Assembly: GCA_000333855.2 (NCBI GenBank)
Contig: CM007339.1
Location: 27,101-91,100 of the forward strand
Reading direction: 5' to 3'
Source of the DNA: Endotrypanum monterogeii
Lineage: Eukaryota > Euglenozoa > Kinetoplastea > Trypanosomatida > Trypanosomatidae
DNA: 64,000 nt
Shown: piece by piece, positions 42,583 to 53,215 of the stretch
How the letters are laid out: each line of letters starts with the position of its first letter
Position numbering within the stretch: the stretch's first letter is position 1
The notes under the pieces: model-generated
What the model was told of the DNA's origin: nothing
Database searches by the model: none
Seen by the model: only the letters and a program-made list of their open reading frames with translations
Translations under genes and position numbers: made by a program

Positions 42583-43489
42583 CGAGAATGAAATTTTCTC
42601 GTTACTGCATGTTTGTGTGGCATTGCACGTCTTTTACCTTTTTTTTTCTCTAGTGTTGTTGCCTCCCTCTTTTTCTTTTCGCCTTAGTCTTGTGCTGCCC
42701 TAATTCATTCACCCCCCCCTCGGTGCTGCTATTCGTGTGGCCTCTCTCGCCTTTGGGCGTCCGTTTTGTTTCTTGACATCACGTTTCCCGCCTAAAGCAT
42801 CAACGAAACTCTCTTCTTTTTTTTTTTTACGGATTTTTCATACTCGTGCTTACTAGGAACAACCATCTGTTGGTCGGTTTGGCCACGTCTGTGCTTACGT
42901 ATCGAAAAGGTTGGGTGCGTGCGTGACTGGGGAAAAAAATGAGGCGCTAAGGGACGTAGATCCCTCCTCCTTAGGGAGGGGAGGGGGCGAAGAGGCGGTG
43001 AAGCACATGATCAACAGAATATTAGGCGAATCCCGTGGATCGAAAGCCTCTCGAGAAACGCAGAGACAGAAACAGAAGCAAGAGGGCTGTAGTGATTTTC
43101 GTTTGGTAGACTTTACACATGGTCACCCTTAGCCGCCAAAGGGCTCAGACTGTGAGCTCGCCCCTCCCCCCTTTTCATTCATCTAAAGCCTCATCTTTTC
43201 GTGCGGCTATCTCCTTCCGCAGCTTTTTGTGCTTTATCGAGGCAACATTTTAGTCTCTAAGGTAGATATCCGTCATTCTCTTATTTTACTTGGGTGCATT
43301 TCGCCTGCGCACGCGGGCGTAGACATCTTTGCTCTCGCTGTTTTACCCCAATGCACATCGGTGAAAAGATTGGGTTCTGTATCGACTAGGAAAGCCAAGG
43401 GGCTGGACATTAAGGTGAGCGATGGTGTGCAGTGTCACCCGCTACATAAAAAGCGAAACTTTTTCGCAAGGAAGACACGTTACCACAGT

Positions 43490-43530
43490 GGGTAGGTAGG
43501 TAGAGTAGATAGGTAGGTAGCTAGATAGAT
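43490..43530. repeat. (TAGG)n/(TAGA)n microsatellite
   Basis: GGTAGGTAGGTAGAG-type units passing into TAGATAGATAG. Non-coding. Confidence 0.8.
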
Positions 43531-44289
43531 AGCGATGCTCAGTAGAGCTGAGGATGTGCATAGAAAACAAGAAAAAAACATGAGAGAGGCGCGGTGTGCG
43601 GGTATTTTTCATATTTTTTTCTTTTCCCCCCTTCCCTCCCTCCCTCCCTCCCTCCTTCGTATTTGCAAACCACGCAAAGAAGTCAGTATTATATGCAAGT
43701 CTTGCTCAGCACAGTCTCCCCTGTCGTTACCTTTTTTTGTACCAATTGGGAGGCAGAAAATAAATTAAACGAGGGCGGCACAATGGCAGGGGCAAGGAGG
43801 TTGTGCTTTCAGCTTTTCTCACTAAAGCACAGCTCACACGTCGCCTACTTCACTCGTTGAGTCGATGATGCGCTTTCCGCCAGGGAATCATCATTGTTAC
43901 ACTGTGCTGTCTTTCCACAAAACAAACAAAAAAAAAACTATCACAATTTGTTTTGGAGATAAGGAGTTAAGCGTCAAGAGAAACTACATGGTGTTCTTCC
44001 TGGTCCGATGACACTTTCTTCCCCCCTCCTTCCTTCTTCTCTCCCGTTGACGGCTATCCATGCGCCGACTGTATGCACGCTTTATAAGTCTATTTATTAT
44101 TATTATTTGAGCTCATTGGGCGGACTACATATTCTCGCGCTCAACATAAAAACGACAAATTCCTACTGTACGAAAAACAAAAAAAAACGCACCGTTTCCC
44201 ACTCGTTGGTCTCAGTAATCACCCCCCTCTCTCTCAAAGTCGGAGGCTCTGACTATTTGAGTTGTATCTGTGGGTGCGCCTCCTTTGGG

Positions 44290-44309
44290 CCTTTTTTCTC
44301 ATCGCATAG
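44290..44309 (+). promoter_or_regulatory. Probable spliced-leader acceptor for the GNL3-like gene
   Basis: A CCTTTTTTCTC tract is followed by the first AG at 44308-44309, giving a 5' UTR of about 52 bases. Confidence 0.4.
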
Positions 44310-44361
44310 TCTTCTGTTTGTTAGTAAAGTTTTCCCCCTGTAGACTACATTGACAGACAAG

Positions 44362-46383
44362 ATGGTCAAGGTAAAGGCCCCAAAGTCGAAGCGCATGTCT
44401 TCGAAGCAGCGCCACAAAATTGACCGAAAAAAGCGCGAGCACAAACGTGATCTGAAGAAAGCAGCAAAGGCACTGCATAGGAGCGGAATGGCCCCCAAGA
44501 GGAGCAAAAAGTCGCGCGATATGGCAAAGCTGGCATTGCAGGTCTCCAACCGTCACCCAGACAAAGAGCAAATTCTCAACCACGTCCTACAGGCGCGCGA
44601 GACTGCGCGTGTAATGAAAGCAGAGCGCCGCGCCCGCAAGGGCACCGACGTGGAGGCCGAGGGTGGTGAGGAGAACCAGACAGACAGCGTTGACGCACGT
44701 GCCAACAACCGGCGTCAGTTACTGTACATCTCTGTAAAAGACTCAAACAATTTCGGGGTGCAGTTCAGTCGCGCACTCAAGGAACTCGTCTTTCCAGATT
44801 CATTCGCGACAGAGGACGGTGCCGGTACGGTTCAACTGGAGCTCCCCGCCGCCGCGTACGTTGTGACGCTCGACGCCCGTTTCGCGGTGCAGTCAATGCC
44901 ATGGACATTGTTAGACGCCATCATTGATCAGGCCGCTGACTACACAGGGGGTCGAAAGGTGCTGCTACTCTTCACCCTGACGAAGGCTGATGTAGTTTCC
45001 GCTCCCGCTATGGTCTCACAGGTCGCTCTTCTGGCGTTCGCGTTACAACAGCGCTACCCACAGGGCCTTGGCGACAACATTTTTTCGACTGTCACGCCTT
45101 TTTCGGTTCAAAGTGAGCGCACGCAGCGCCATTTCTTGCGTGTGCTGAATCAGTTTCACCGGAATGAGGGCTGCAGCAGCAAGAAGATGGCGTCAAACTT
45201 AACAGGGAAGATTTGCGCGTTTGTTATTGGTTTGCCCAATACCGGCCGCCGCACACTTTGCCGCACTCTCTCCAGTGAGGCTAATGGGAGCAGCGTGAGC
45301 AGCGTCCCGCTGCGCGCTGCTCAGCTGCAGCTTATTCGCTCTGGCCTCAATGAAGAAGAGAAGGTCCACACGAAGTTTGCCATGCCGAATGCCAAGGCAG
45401 TGACATTAGTGCAGTTGCCGGAGGATGCTGGCATGATGAAAGAGTTGCGTACACCGGTCGGCGGAGACGTGCTTTTCCGCTCTGCGGCGTTCCTCGAGCG
45501 CGCACCGGAGCCGGAGGCAACGGGATGTGTTTTGTTCGACGGGATCGCAGATAAAACATCTATAGCTCAGGCATTCTGTGTGCCTGCGGTGGGTGAGGGG
45601 GAAGGTAGGGAGAAAGACTCGCTCAAGGTGGCAGAGAAGTTCTTGCGGGAGCTCGGCCGCGCTGTGCGTCGCGACGGTGGTTTTCACGTTTCCCCGCTTT
45701 TCACGTCGAACGCCGGAACCATGGGCAAGGTGGCAAGTAGCAATCTCACAGGTCACGGCGGCTTCAACTCGGCTCAGCAACGCAGTCAGTCTACCTTGCT
45801 GAATGCTACCTACAGCAACGCTACTCCCAGCAAGTTTGTTCATATCTCAACTGTGATGAAAAAAGGGAAGGGAAAGGCTAGTAAGTACCAGAAAGTTTCG
45901 CGCGCAGATGCGCACAACGCGCTACGGCTTGGCGCCCGCACGTTCCTACGCGAGATGTCAGAGGGGAGCCACATCCCATGGGCCGTGATGCGCGCGCCAG
46001 GTGATGTGACACTGACGCCTACACAAGTTGGTGCCGCTTCAGAGATTTTTTCCCTGGCGGCGGCCGAGGGTAAGCGATTCGCAGAGACGGACGAACATTC
46101 CGGCATGGATCACCTCAACGCCCTAGTGGACGTTCTTGCGGCGGCGGTGCGCGATATTGCCGCTCTTTTACCCAACGGCGTAGTCGAGATGGGCTCTGAC
46201 TTCTTGACACCCCCCCAATACAAACTTGAGGAGCTGGCTGCCGAGGAGGAGGAGGAGGAGGAGGAGGAGGAGGGGGAGGAAGCGGGCGGGGCTGCTGCTG
46301 AAGAGAGTGGGATTCTCTCAGAGGAAAGCAGCGATGAGGCAGGGGAGGCAAGTGAGGAGATCGACGTCGAGGACAGCGATTAG
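44362..46383 (+). CDS. Nucleostemin/GNL3-like nucleolar protein with degenerate GTPase motifs
   Basis: The 673-residue protein starts at the ATG at 44362; a TTG four codons upstream is not needed. Residues 7-45 are a basic Grn1/GN3L domain (SKRMSSKQRHKIDRKKREHK), the N-terminal signature of nucleostemin/GNL3/Grn1. Then follows the circularly permuted GTPase order: a VTLDAR block (168-173), a G4-like TKAD (207-210), and a G1-like GLPNTGRRT (290-298). The G1 lysine of GKS/T is Arg, and the usual DxPG (G3) is not seen where expected (LVQLPEDAG, 349-357). GTP binding is therefore doubtful. The C-terminus is a Glu/Gly/Ser acidic tail that includes a (GAG)n-encoded Glu run. Family role: nucleolar factor in large-subunit (60S) ribosome maturation and export. 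Inferred location: nucleolus. Confidence 0.87.
   Translation: MVKVKAPKSKRMSSKQRHKIDRKKREHKRDLKKAAKALHRSGMAPKRSKKSRDMAKLALQVSNRHPDKEQILNHVLQARETARVMKAERRARKGTDVEAEGGEENQTDSVDARANNRRQLLYISVKDSNNFGVQFSRALKELVFPDSFATEDGAGTVQLELPAAAYVVTLDARFAVQSMPWTLLDAIIDQAADYTGGRKVLLLFTLTKADVVSAPAMVSQVALLAFALQQRYPQGLGDNIFSTVTPFSVQSERTQRHFLRVLNQFHRNEGCSSKKMASNLTGKICAFVIGLPNTGRRTLCRTLSSEANGSSVSSVPLRAAQLQLIRSGLNEEEKVHTKFAMPNAKAVTLVQLPEDAGMMKELRTPVGGDVLFRSAAFLERAPEPEATGCVLFDGIADKTSIAQAFCVPAVGEGEGREKDSLKVAEKFLRELGRAVRRDGGFHVSPLFTSNAGTMGKVASSNLTGHGGFNSAQQRSQSTLLNATYSNATPSKFVHISTVMKKGKGKASKYQKVSRADAHNALRLGARTFLREMSEGSHIPWAVMRAPGDVTLTPTQVGAASEIFSLAAAEGKRFAETDEHSGMDHLNALVDVLAAAVRDIAALLPNGVVEMGSDFLTPPQYKLEELAAEEEEEEEEEEGEEAGGAAAEESGILSEESSDEAGEASEEIDVEDSD
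46243..46275 (+). repeat. (GAG)n tract encoding poly-Glu
   Basis: A GAG triplet run inside the GNL3-like coding region gives the Glu-rich tail. Triplet length changes here would not break the frame. Confidence 0.8.
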
Positions 46384-48319
46384 TCTCACGGCGCAAAGTG
46401 CTTTGTTTTGCTTCCAGTGTTCCTCGGCTTTCTCCCTCTCTTGAGGGGGCGTTGGACGATAAATACCACTGACCTGGAGAGAGGCGGAAAGTCCACACAT
46501 CCGATGCGATGCTCTTTGGGGCTTCAATGCCGTCGGAATGTGTCGGGGTCAATGCCCCTTCCCCCTTCCCTCTCCCCTTTTCTCCTTTACACCCCCTGGT
46601 GCGCCATTCCTCACCCCAGCTCGCTCAGCTTTTCTCACTCTCGTTTTATTTGTTGGTTTCGCTTCCGGCGCCGACACGCATGACTGTCATACGGAGTCTT
46701 TTTTTTTTGCTTTCAGTATCTGTCTTGGTTGGGTTTTTTAAATGTTAAACGCGCTTTGAGTAACTCCCGGATAAACTCCTTCCCTCCCTCCCTCCCTCCC
46801 TCCCTCTCCCACACACGCCCACAGGAGACTTTCTTTAATAGACGACGATGGAGGCATTGTTGGCACAATCGAATAAGTCATTAACAAACTCAACAGCGAA
46901 AAAAAGGCAAGAGCATGCTTGACGAACGCGCACACCCACCCACGCCTACATACAAGAAATAGATATATCTTTGGCATCCACTACGCCATCGGCGCTGAGG
47001 TGTTGGATGGGCCAAAACAACAACAACAACAACAACGCGTCATACCGGTGAGCTACCGGGAACAGGGGAGCAAGTGGGTGATGCCCTTCAAAATGGATGC
47101 GTTTGCACTCATTAAAAGAAAAAAAAATGGTGGTAGTGTTTCCCCAACAGAGATGGGGACCGAAGAGGAGGGAGACTTTGTACTTCACTCGTGGGAAAAT
47201 GGTGGGTGAGCCACGAAAAAGGTTCACCTAGCCTCACGCATAAACACACACCTGAATTTTTTTCTATACTTTTTTTTTTCCCCCCTGCTCTACTCCTCCC
47301 AACTTCTCTTCCATTCTTGCACCACCTCTCGTCCCTTTGTTACTCCTCTGAACGCGGCTTCTCTTCGCGGTGTATTTGTTGCGTTCTGCTCTCCCTTTGA
47401 TGTGGAAGCCCATATCGCAGGGTAGCCGCTTCTCCTTGTGGCGTTGCTCTCGTATCATCATCATCATCTCTTCTTCTTTTAGACGGTTGAGCGAGACGCT
47501 GGGCTGTCGGGACTCCTTGCGCACCTCATTCCCCATATCACCCCCTTTTCGCCCTACCTCTGTGTGCTGGGTAAAGCAAAAGGTTGCGGTGCTCCCGTTG
47601 AGACAAAAGTCCTCCGTCTCTCTCAAAAAAAAAAAAAGAAGAACTTCAAACCCCGTTCCCATCTCCAAACACGGACGCATTAAACTCTCCCACTTCACCC
47701 CTCCTCTCTTATAGTGCTGTCCCAGTGTCTCTGTCTCATTTGGAGTGGTGTTCTTCCTCTCTCGACTGACCACCACCAAGGCGGCGGAGAGAGAGGGGCG
47801 TAGACATTCCCCCCCCCTCCCCCTGCAGCTGCCTCTCTTTCTCTCTACAAGACCTCTCATCCCTTTAGCCTTCTTGAAGACCTCTCTTTCTTTTTTTTTT
47901 TGATCGTTTTTTTTTGTTTATTTACTGTTATGGTAGTGATGCGTGTATGTGTGTGTGTGTGTGTGCGTCGTGTGTATATTTTTTACAGCTCTCTGTTTGT
48001 TCCTTCCACTTATTTCCCCTGTCAGATTCGCCGGCTGCATGATTGATTGGAAGGGCCCAAGGGTCCGGTGCACTTTTTATTCTTGATCTTCTGCTTTTCT
48101 TCCGCAAGTGCTTCTACGAGCTGCCTCTCATACTATCTCGTGCGTCATTTTCTCTTTTTCCCCCTTTTCACACTTGGTCATCTGCTAAGAACGAGAAGTA
48201 GCAGAGGAAAGACTCGGGCTAGCGGTAACAACATCTGCGGAGCCGTTTTCACCCCTTTTCCTTTGGTGTTGCAGCCACTGATTTTTTTCTTTCTTTCCCA
48301 TTTTGTCGTGGGGATACTC
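46384..48319. other. Intergenic region
   Basis: There are 1.9 kb with no supported gene. It carries (CCCT)n at 46780-46805, (CAA)n at 47018-47036, T-runs (47265-47285, 47891-47920) and a TG run (47946-47966). The frames on the minus strand (for example 47860-47264) are antisense to pyrimidine tracts and were rejected. Confidence 0.55.
48246..48274 (+). promoter_or_regulatory. Probable spliced-leader acceptor for CEP104
   Basis: A TTTTCACCCCTTTTCCTTT-type tract is followed by GCAG, with AG at 48273-48274. This gives a 5' UTR of about 45 bases and places translation at the ATG at 48320, excluding the upstream open extension from a TTG at 48047. Confidence 0.5.
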
Positions 48320-50950
48320 ATGTTCCACTCAGAGGTCAAATATGGTCCTCGCCTCCATGTGTACCTTTGCCACGTTGGTTCCCAGGACGACGTCCATCCC
48401 GCAGATGCGCTTCGCGTACAGGATCGGAATTCGTGCGGTTGGGTCTCGTGGAGGAGCGCGTCATATCCACAGGAGCTTGGTTTCCGCTTCGACGGTGTTG
48501 TGTCCGTGAACACACTACGCCTTCTTGTGAACGAAAGCAAGATACCGTCTTCCATGATGGTCTTTGTTGCTGAGCCGACCGCTCAAGAGGAGCAGGATGG
48601 CGTGTGCGGGCCGTACAGCAATGCGGACTTCAAGCATATTGGCCACGTTCGCTTTTCTGAAAATGCAGCCAGCGACTACCAGGCAAGGGAGCTCAAGACC
48701 GTTAATCTTCATTGTCGATGCACGTATTTGAAGCTTTTACTGCGCACCCCCCATGTGAATAGGTACAACATATTTCAGCAAGTAGGTATTGTGGCTCTGG
48801 CGGCTCACGGAAAACTCATAAAGAAGCTCCAGGACTGGATCGCCACGCCACTCGCCATTCACGTAGGCGAGCGTGTAACAATGCCACTGGACGAGATGAT
48901 GCCACCCTTTCACAGCGATTGTACCCCAAACATCTTAGCCAAGCTTGTCAGTATCCACGCCGCACGAATTCGAGAGCTTGCTGCGTTGAAGCAGAAGGCT
49001 GTCGAGGAGGAGGACTTCGATACTGCCGAGAGCCTCAAGCAGCGAATCCTCGCTATCGAGGATGGCGATAGAGAGGTTGTGCGGCTCGAGGTGGAAAAGC
49101 AGCAGGCTGTGATGATGGAGGATTACAAGCAGGCCAAGGTGCTCAAATTGCGTATCGAAATGCTTCAATCAGAGCTCGAAAGGATGGCGGAAAACTCACC
49201 CACTAAAATGCCGTCGGCCATGAACAGGACAGCCACAGGACCACTAGTTCCCCATGACCTCTTTGTGTCCGGTATACCAGCTGGCGCAGCAGTGAACAAC
49301 CATGGCGAGGGCAATGGCACCGCTGCTTCACATCCTTCACCTAGAGGCTCAAATGCCCATGACGAGGTGGTAGTGCGCGGCAAGGGCTACTATGATTTCT
49401 CCGATGCCACAGGTGGGTTGATTGGTAGTGAGGCAGGCAACCAGAAGGGTGCTGATGGGGACGAGATAGCACTTGCCGGTGAGGGCGCCGCCTGGGAGGT
49501 TTCTCTCAACGCTGCCATCAAGCGTGAGTCCAAGGCGGCGGCCGGACCAATTGCGCTCAGTGGGGACGCCGCCGCAGCCGCGAAGCCCTACGCGAAGGAC
49601 CTCGGTGTCTATTGTACAGCGTGCCTATTCAGTCGAAAAGGACAGCAGCGAGAGGCAGCGTTACGGGGCGTTGTATCCAACGAGGGCTGTCAGGCTCTCG
49701 CGACGCACAGTGATGTAGCATGGTCCCAGCTGATTCTGTACATGTCTGTCAAGGGCTACGGTATCGGGGACCAGGTGGCAGGTGCTGCCATTGCCGCCTG
49801 TAGCGCTCTGAGAAAAATTGTTCAAGGAAAGGTGCTGGGGGCCTCGGTGGCCCAGGTTGCCGAGTCTGTCACGAAGGTGCTTCCGGAGGTGACGGCTCGA
49901 CTCGGTGATTCCAACCCGCGTGTTCAAGAGAGTATGGAGAGGACAGTGGTTGATCTTGCTCGATCTCCTTTTGGCCATCGGCGCATCGTTGATTTGCTCT
50001 TGTTGGACCCGGACAAACAAAATAAGAAGCCCGCTAGCGCCCGCGCGCATATCACGCGTATTAGCCTTCTCAGCACCTTTGTAGATGACTTTGGACTCGC
50101 GTGCAACACACCTGATGGGCTTGACGCACGCAGCCTCTGCACCATGGTGTTACTGCCAAGCCTGCAACACTCCAACGCTGATGTGCGGGATGCTGCGATA
50201 GATCTATTGGCAAAGCTGCTGTTCTTGGACCCAGGTTCCACGAACGGCTACGTAGAGAACATAAAACCGGCGCAGCAGGCGCTCGTCGAAGAGCACCTGC
50301 TGCAATACAAACAGAGTCACCTTGTTGTGCCTGGCATATCACGAGAGACGTCAGACATTCAGACGGAGATTTTGTCTGCGCAACAAAACGGCATGGACAG
50401 CACAGACTCTCAAACCGGGCAGCCTCCGAGTCCATCGGTGCCTCACTCGTCAGAGACAGAAATCATCGCCCCTGAAGAGTCCCAATCTCGCGTACCCTCT
50501 GTACTGCCCTTGGAGGGCTCGCCTGTTTCGGATTCCGAGAGCGAGTACCACCGACTGTTTACCTGCCAATTTTGTGGTGAATACGACTCTGGCTTCAACG
50601 AGCACAACTTAGATTTGCACTACATGGGTGCCTGTCCGATGCTCTGTCCGTGCCCGTTGTGCGACCAGGTGACGGAGATTTGTCAGTTGCAACAACACTT
50701 AGTGACCGAGTGTGAGAAGCGCGGCCTCGTGCGAGAGTGTCCTCGGTGCCAAGAGGCAGTGCGTGCAGCGATGTACCACGAGCACGTTGCCGCAGGTAGG
50801 TGCATCAAAGCAGTCTCGACGCATAGTGTATGTCCGCTTTGCCACGAGCGCTTCCAGAGCGGTATGGGCGGGTGGCGGCATCACCTGGCGTCAAATCCTG
50901 GTTGTCCAAACAATCCGAGGCGCTTCGACGGGTCAGGGCTCAAGGCGTGA
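48320..50950 (+). CDS. CEP104: CEP104 homologue (ciliary/flagellar tip protein)
   Basis: The 876-residue protein has the full CEP104 domain order. An N-terminal jelly-roll-like domain (1-170) carries W-R-S, YPQELGF, ARELKTV (122-128) and VNRYNIFQQVG (146-156), all with counterparts in vertebrate CEP104. A coiled coil follows (about 205-292; KQKAVEEEDFDTAESLKQ). After a low-complexity linker comes a helical-repeat TOG-like region (about 430-665). The end has clustered Cys/His zinc fingers (746-876; CQFCG, CPCPLC, CPRCQ, CPLCH with spaced His). In other organisms CEP104 binds EB1 and tubulin at the distal tip of cilia and controls their length. The first ATG of the conserved domain is at 48320. 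Predicted location: flagellar tip and basal body. It lies in the same plus-strand run as a kinesin, but trypanosomatid gene order is not evidence of joint function. Confidence 0.93.
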   Translation: MFHSEVKYGPRLHVYLCHVGSQDDVHPADALRVQDRNSCGWVSWRSASYPQELGFRFDGVVSVNTLRLLVNESKIPSSMMVFVAEPTAQEEQDGVCGPYSNADFKHIGHVRFSENAASDYQARELKTVNLHCRCTYLKLLLRTPHVNRYNIFQQVGIVALAAHGKLIKKLQDWIATPLAIHVGERVTMPLDEMMPPFHSDCTPNILAKLVSIHAARIRELAALKQKAVEEEDFDTAESLKQRILAIEDGDREVVRLEVEKQQAVMMEDYKQAKVLKLRIEMLQSELERMAENSPTKMPSAMNRTATGPLVPHDLFVSGIPAGAAVNNHGEGNGTAASHPSPRGSNAHDEVVVRGKGYYDFSDATGGLIGSEAGNQKGADGDEIALAGEGAAWEVSLNAAIKRESKAAAGPIALSGDAAAAAKPYAKDLGVYCTACLFSRKGQQREAALRGVVSNEGCQALATHSDVAWSQLILYMSVKGYGIGDQVAGAAIAACSALRKIVQGKVLGASVAQVAESVTKVLPEVTARLGDSNPRVQESMERTVVDLARSPFGHRRIVDLLLLDPDKQNKKPASARAHITRISLLSTFVDDFGLACNTPDGLDARSLCTMVLLPSLQHSNADVRDAAIDLLAKLLFLDPGSTNGYVENIKPAQQALVEEHLLQYKQSHLVVPGISRETSDIQTEILSAQQNGMDSTDSQTGQPPSPSVPHSSETEIIAPEESQSRVPSVLPLEGSPVSDSESEYHRLFTCQFCGEYDSGFNEHNLDLHYMGACPMLCPCPLCDQVTEICQLQQHLVTECEKRGLVRECPRCQEAVRAAMYHEHVAAGRCIKAVSTHSVCPLCHERFQSGMGGWRHHLASNPGCPNNPRRFDGSGLKA

Positions 50951-51401
50951 CGCGCACCTCTGTGATTCATGCTCCCCATTTTTAGCCTTGTGCGGCCAAT
51001 AAGATGTGGGGAGTCTGGAGACAAGTTTCGTCTGAAGGTGCCTCACTGTTTGTGTCGGCCTTGGCTCATCGGACCCTCCAGAGAGAAAAAAAAAGTAAGA
51101 GGCGGCGTGTGTGACGGACTGATGACTGATTCACTTCTATGTCTCTCGGACGCTAGTTTTGGCTCAGTCTTTTTTTTCTTTCGTTCCCTGGTGCTACCGG
51201 CGTGTTGGAGAAATAGACAATACCCCCCCCCCCTCTCCTGCCACGAGATAAAGTGGAAATCGCTGGCGTCGTGCCCCCCTTCCCCTCGCGAAGCTCATAT
51301 ACTTCTACACGATATACCACGCTGCTCATTGGGGCGGGAAAGGGGGGGCGTCAGCCTTTAGTTCATCGTTTGTAGTTGCAAAAAAAACTTTTCACATTCT
51401 C

Positions 51402-51422
51402 ATATATACATATATATATATA
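51402..51422. repeat. (TA)n microsatellite
   Basis: A short TA run between CEP104 and copy C of the dispersed element. Confidence 0.75.
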
Positions 51423-51615
51423 TGGGGTGTGCAGGAGAGAGTGCTCGCTGCTGCATTCTTTCTCTTATCTTCATCCGCACTTCTAATCGCTCTACTGATT
51501 GCTGCTCTTGCGTTCGATTTGGATATTTCAAACCGCCACCTCCCCCGCTGCATCCAGGCGCGCACATACATACACACACTTGTCTGAATACCTCTGTGCA
51601 CTTCTTAACATTCTC

Positions 51616-52060
51616 CACATCGGCATGGCATCGGGAGGGGAGAGGGGGTGCTCAGTCGTTCTGCGGAGAGGCCTCGGTAGTCCCTCTGTCAGCCAATGCC
51701 CAGTCGGCCCGCGGGTAGCGTGCAGTGTCAGGTGCCGATAATTTAGAAGTGTCCGTAGCGATGTATCGCTGCGGATGCCGATGGTGGGGCCCTCGATGGT
51801 GCCGTGACACCAGGTGCCTGCGACAGGTGCTCACGTTTGTGCCATCCACATGATAGGAAAGGTGACCAAGTGGCGCTATGGCATAACACGACCAGCCCCC
51901 TCTGGTTACTGTTGGGGAGGGAGGGGGCCTGCGCTGCCTGTCCCGCGGCACCGCGTGGCAGGAGGTGGGTACAGCTGGAAACAGAGGCCGTGCTTAGATG
52001 GCTGGGTCGGTCACTGCGGCAGCGGCCGCCCACTGCCGCTGGGGCACCACGTGGTGGGTC
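51616..52060 (+). repeat. Dispersed 550-bp element, copy C (truncated)
   Basis: It matches the core of copies A and B from CACATCGGCATGG to CACGTGGTGGGTC but lacks their first 65 or so bases (including the TG tract) and their last 40 or so bases. Only a handful of single-base differences are visible over 445 bases (for example GATAGG here against GATAGA in A and B). It is oriented with the plus-strand unit, in the region downstream of CEP104. Confidence 0.85.
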
Positions 52061-52784
52061 GGGGTAGGGGGTGGATATAGAAGAAAAAGACAATGTGTCT
52101 CGGGGCGCTTACTGTGAGGCAATTCGAAGCTTCTCTCGCCGTATATTCTGTGACGGGACTCCACTCTCCTCCTCCTTTTTGTTTTTGTTTTGCGTAGCGG
52201 CACATATTTTATTCCCCGTCATATGCTGTTGCCGGTGCGTCTTTTTTTTTTTCTCAATCTTTGAAGAATATCACAGTATCTTTTCTCTGGATCATTTTCG
52301 TGTTTTGGCGATGTTCATTTGGGATAGATGGTCTGCTATGCGACTGCCAGGCCGAGTGTTCTGTGCAGTTTTTTTTTTTCTTGGGAACTTCTCCTGTATA
52401 TCCGGGTCTGACGTTTTTTCTTTTCATGATGTGCACATGCCTGCATGGGTGTGCTTTTTTTTTCCCGGGCGTGATGCCTCACTCCAATCTCTCGCTGGTC
52501 TGTCGCTTAGTTTCGCTGCCTTTCTGCTGCGAATGGCTCCGTAAGTAGCCGCATTATTCACCAAAACGTTTCGTGTTTTTTTTCTTACAACATCGCCTTT
52601 TTCAAGTGAGTTTTTTTCTTTTTCGATCCGGAAATTCTGCGATGCTTGTGTTGGTCGCACTCTTTAATCGATGGCTTTCCAAGGTGTATAAATACTTGTC
52701 ATTTCACGATACTCTGCGTGCGCGCATTGATGGTAGCACATTGAGAACTACGCTGCTGGTCGCACATTCACTTCCCTAGAAGGT

Positions 52785-53215
52785 GCGGGAGCTCGGGACA
52801 GGGCGGCGTGTGCTCCCTGCTGCCAAAGAGGTGTTTCTGCGTCCCATGTGGGGGCGGTGCACGCGGACACGCCATCTGGGTAGCCATTCCTTCTTCTGAG
52901 ATGGACGGAGATGGGTGAAGGGAGACGGCAGGTGCGCTTGCACGCAATTAGCGTCGTCCCGAAGCAGCTTCCGGTATCCGAGAAACGACGCACTTGAGCG
53001 CACACGCAGCCACGCCTGTGTGTTGTGAAGTGCGATGCCCACACAGGGCACCCCGGGGAGGGGGTCATGGGAGAACGAGTGCTAGATAAATAGGGCAAGC
53101 GGCAAACACCTGACGATGAGTCCCGATGTCTACAGGCGTGTTGCATACACGCGGGCGCTCCCCGCACCCGACCGAGGTGTGGCTGGGTGGGAGGGCAGTT
53201 GCTGATGTCGGTTTG
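52785..53215. other. GC-rich stretch of unknown nature
   Basis: About 430 bases stand out from the T-rich surroundings by higher GC content and absence of homopolymer runs. The minus-strand frame across it is open, but it starts outside the GC-rich part and resembles no family. The look is that of an old inserted element (SIDER-like), without proof. Confidence 0.35.

Larger units (their letters stand above)
42583..44361. other. Intergenic region
   Basis: There are 1.8 kb without a gene. Features are T-runs (42638, 42820), a (TAGG)n-like tract (43490-43530), (CCTC)n (43630-43655) and TTATTATTATTATT (44093-44107). The end provides the 5' region of the GNL3-like gene. Confidence 0.55.

Noticed and set aside
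47264..47860. 198-codon minus-strand frame upstream of CEP104
   Set aside because: Antisense to the plus-strand unit and the complement of pyrimidine tracts, giving Arg/Glu/Lys-rich low-complexity protein.
48047..48319. 91-residue hydrophobic extension of CEP104
   Set aside because: It begins at TTG, is translated pyrimidine-tract sequence, and a good splice acceptor (48273-48274) lies inside it; the CEP104 domain starts at the ATG at 48320.
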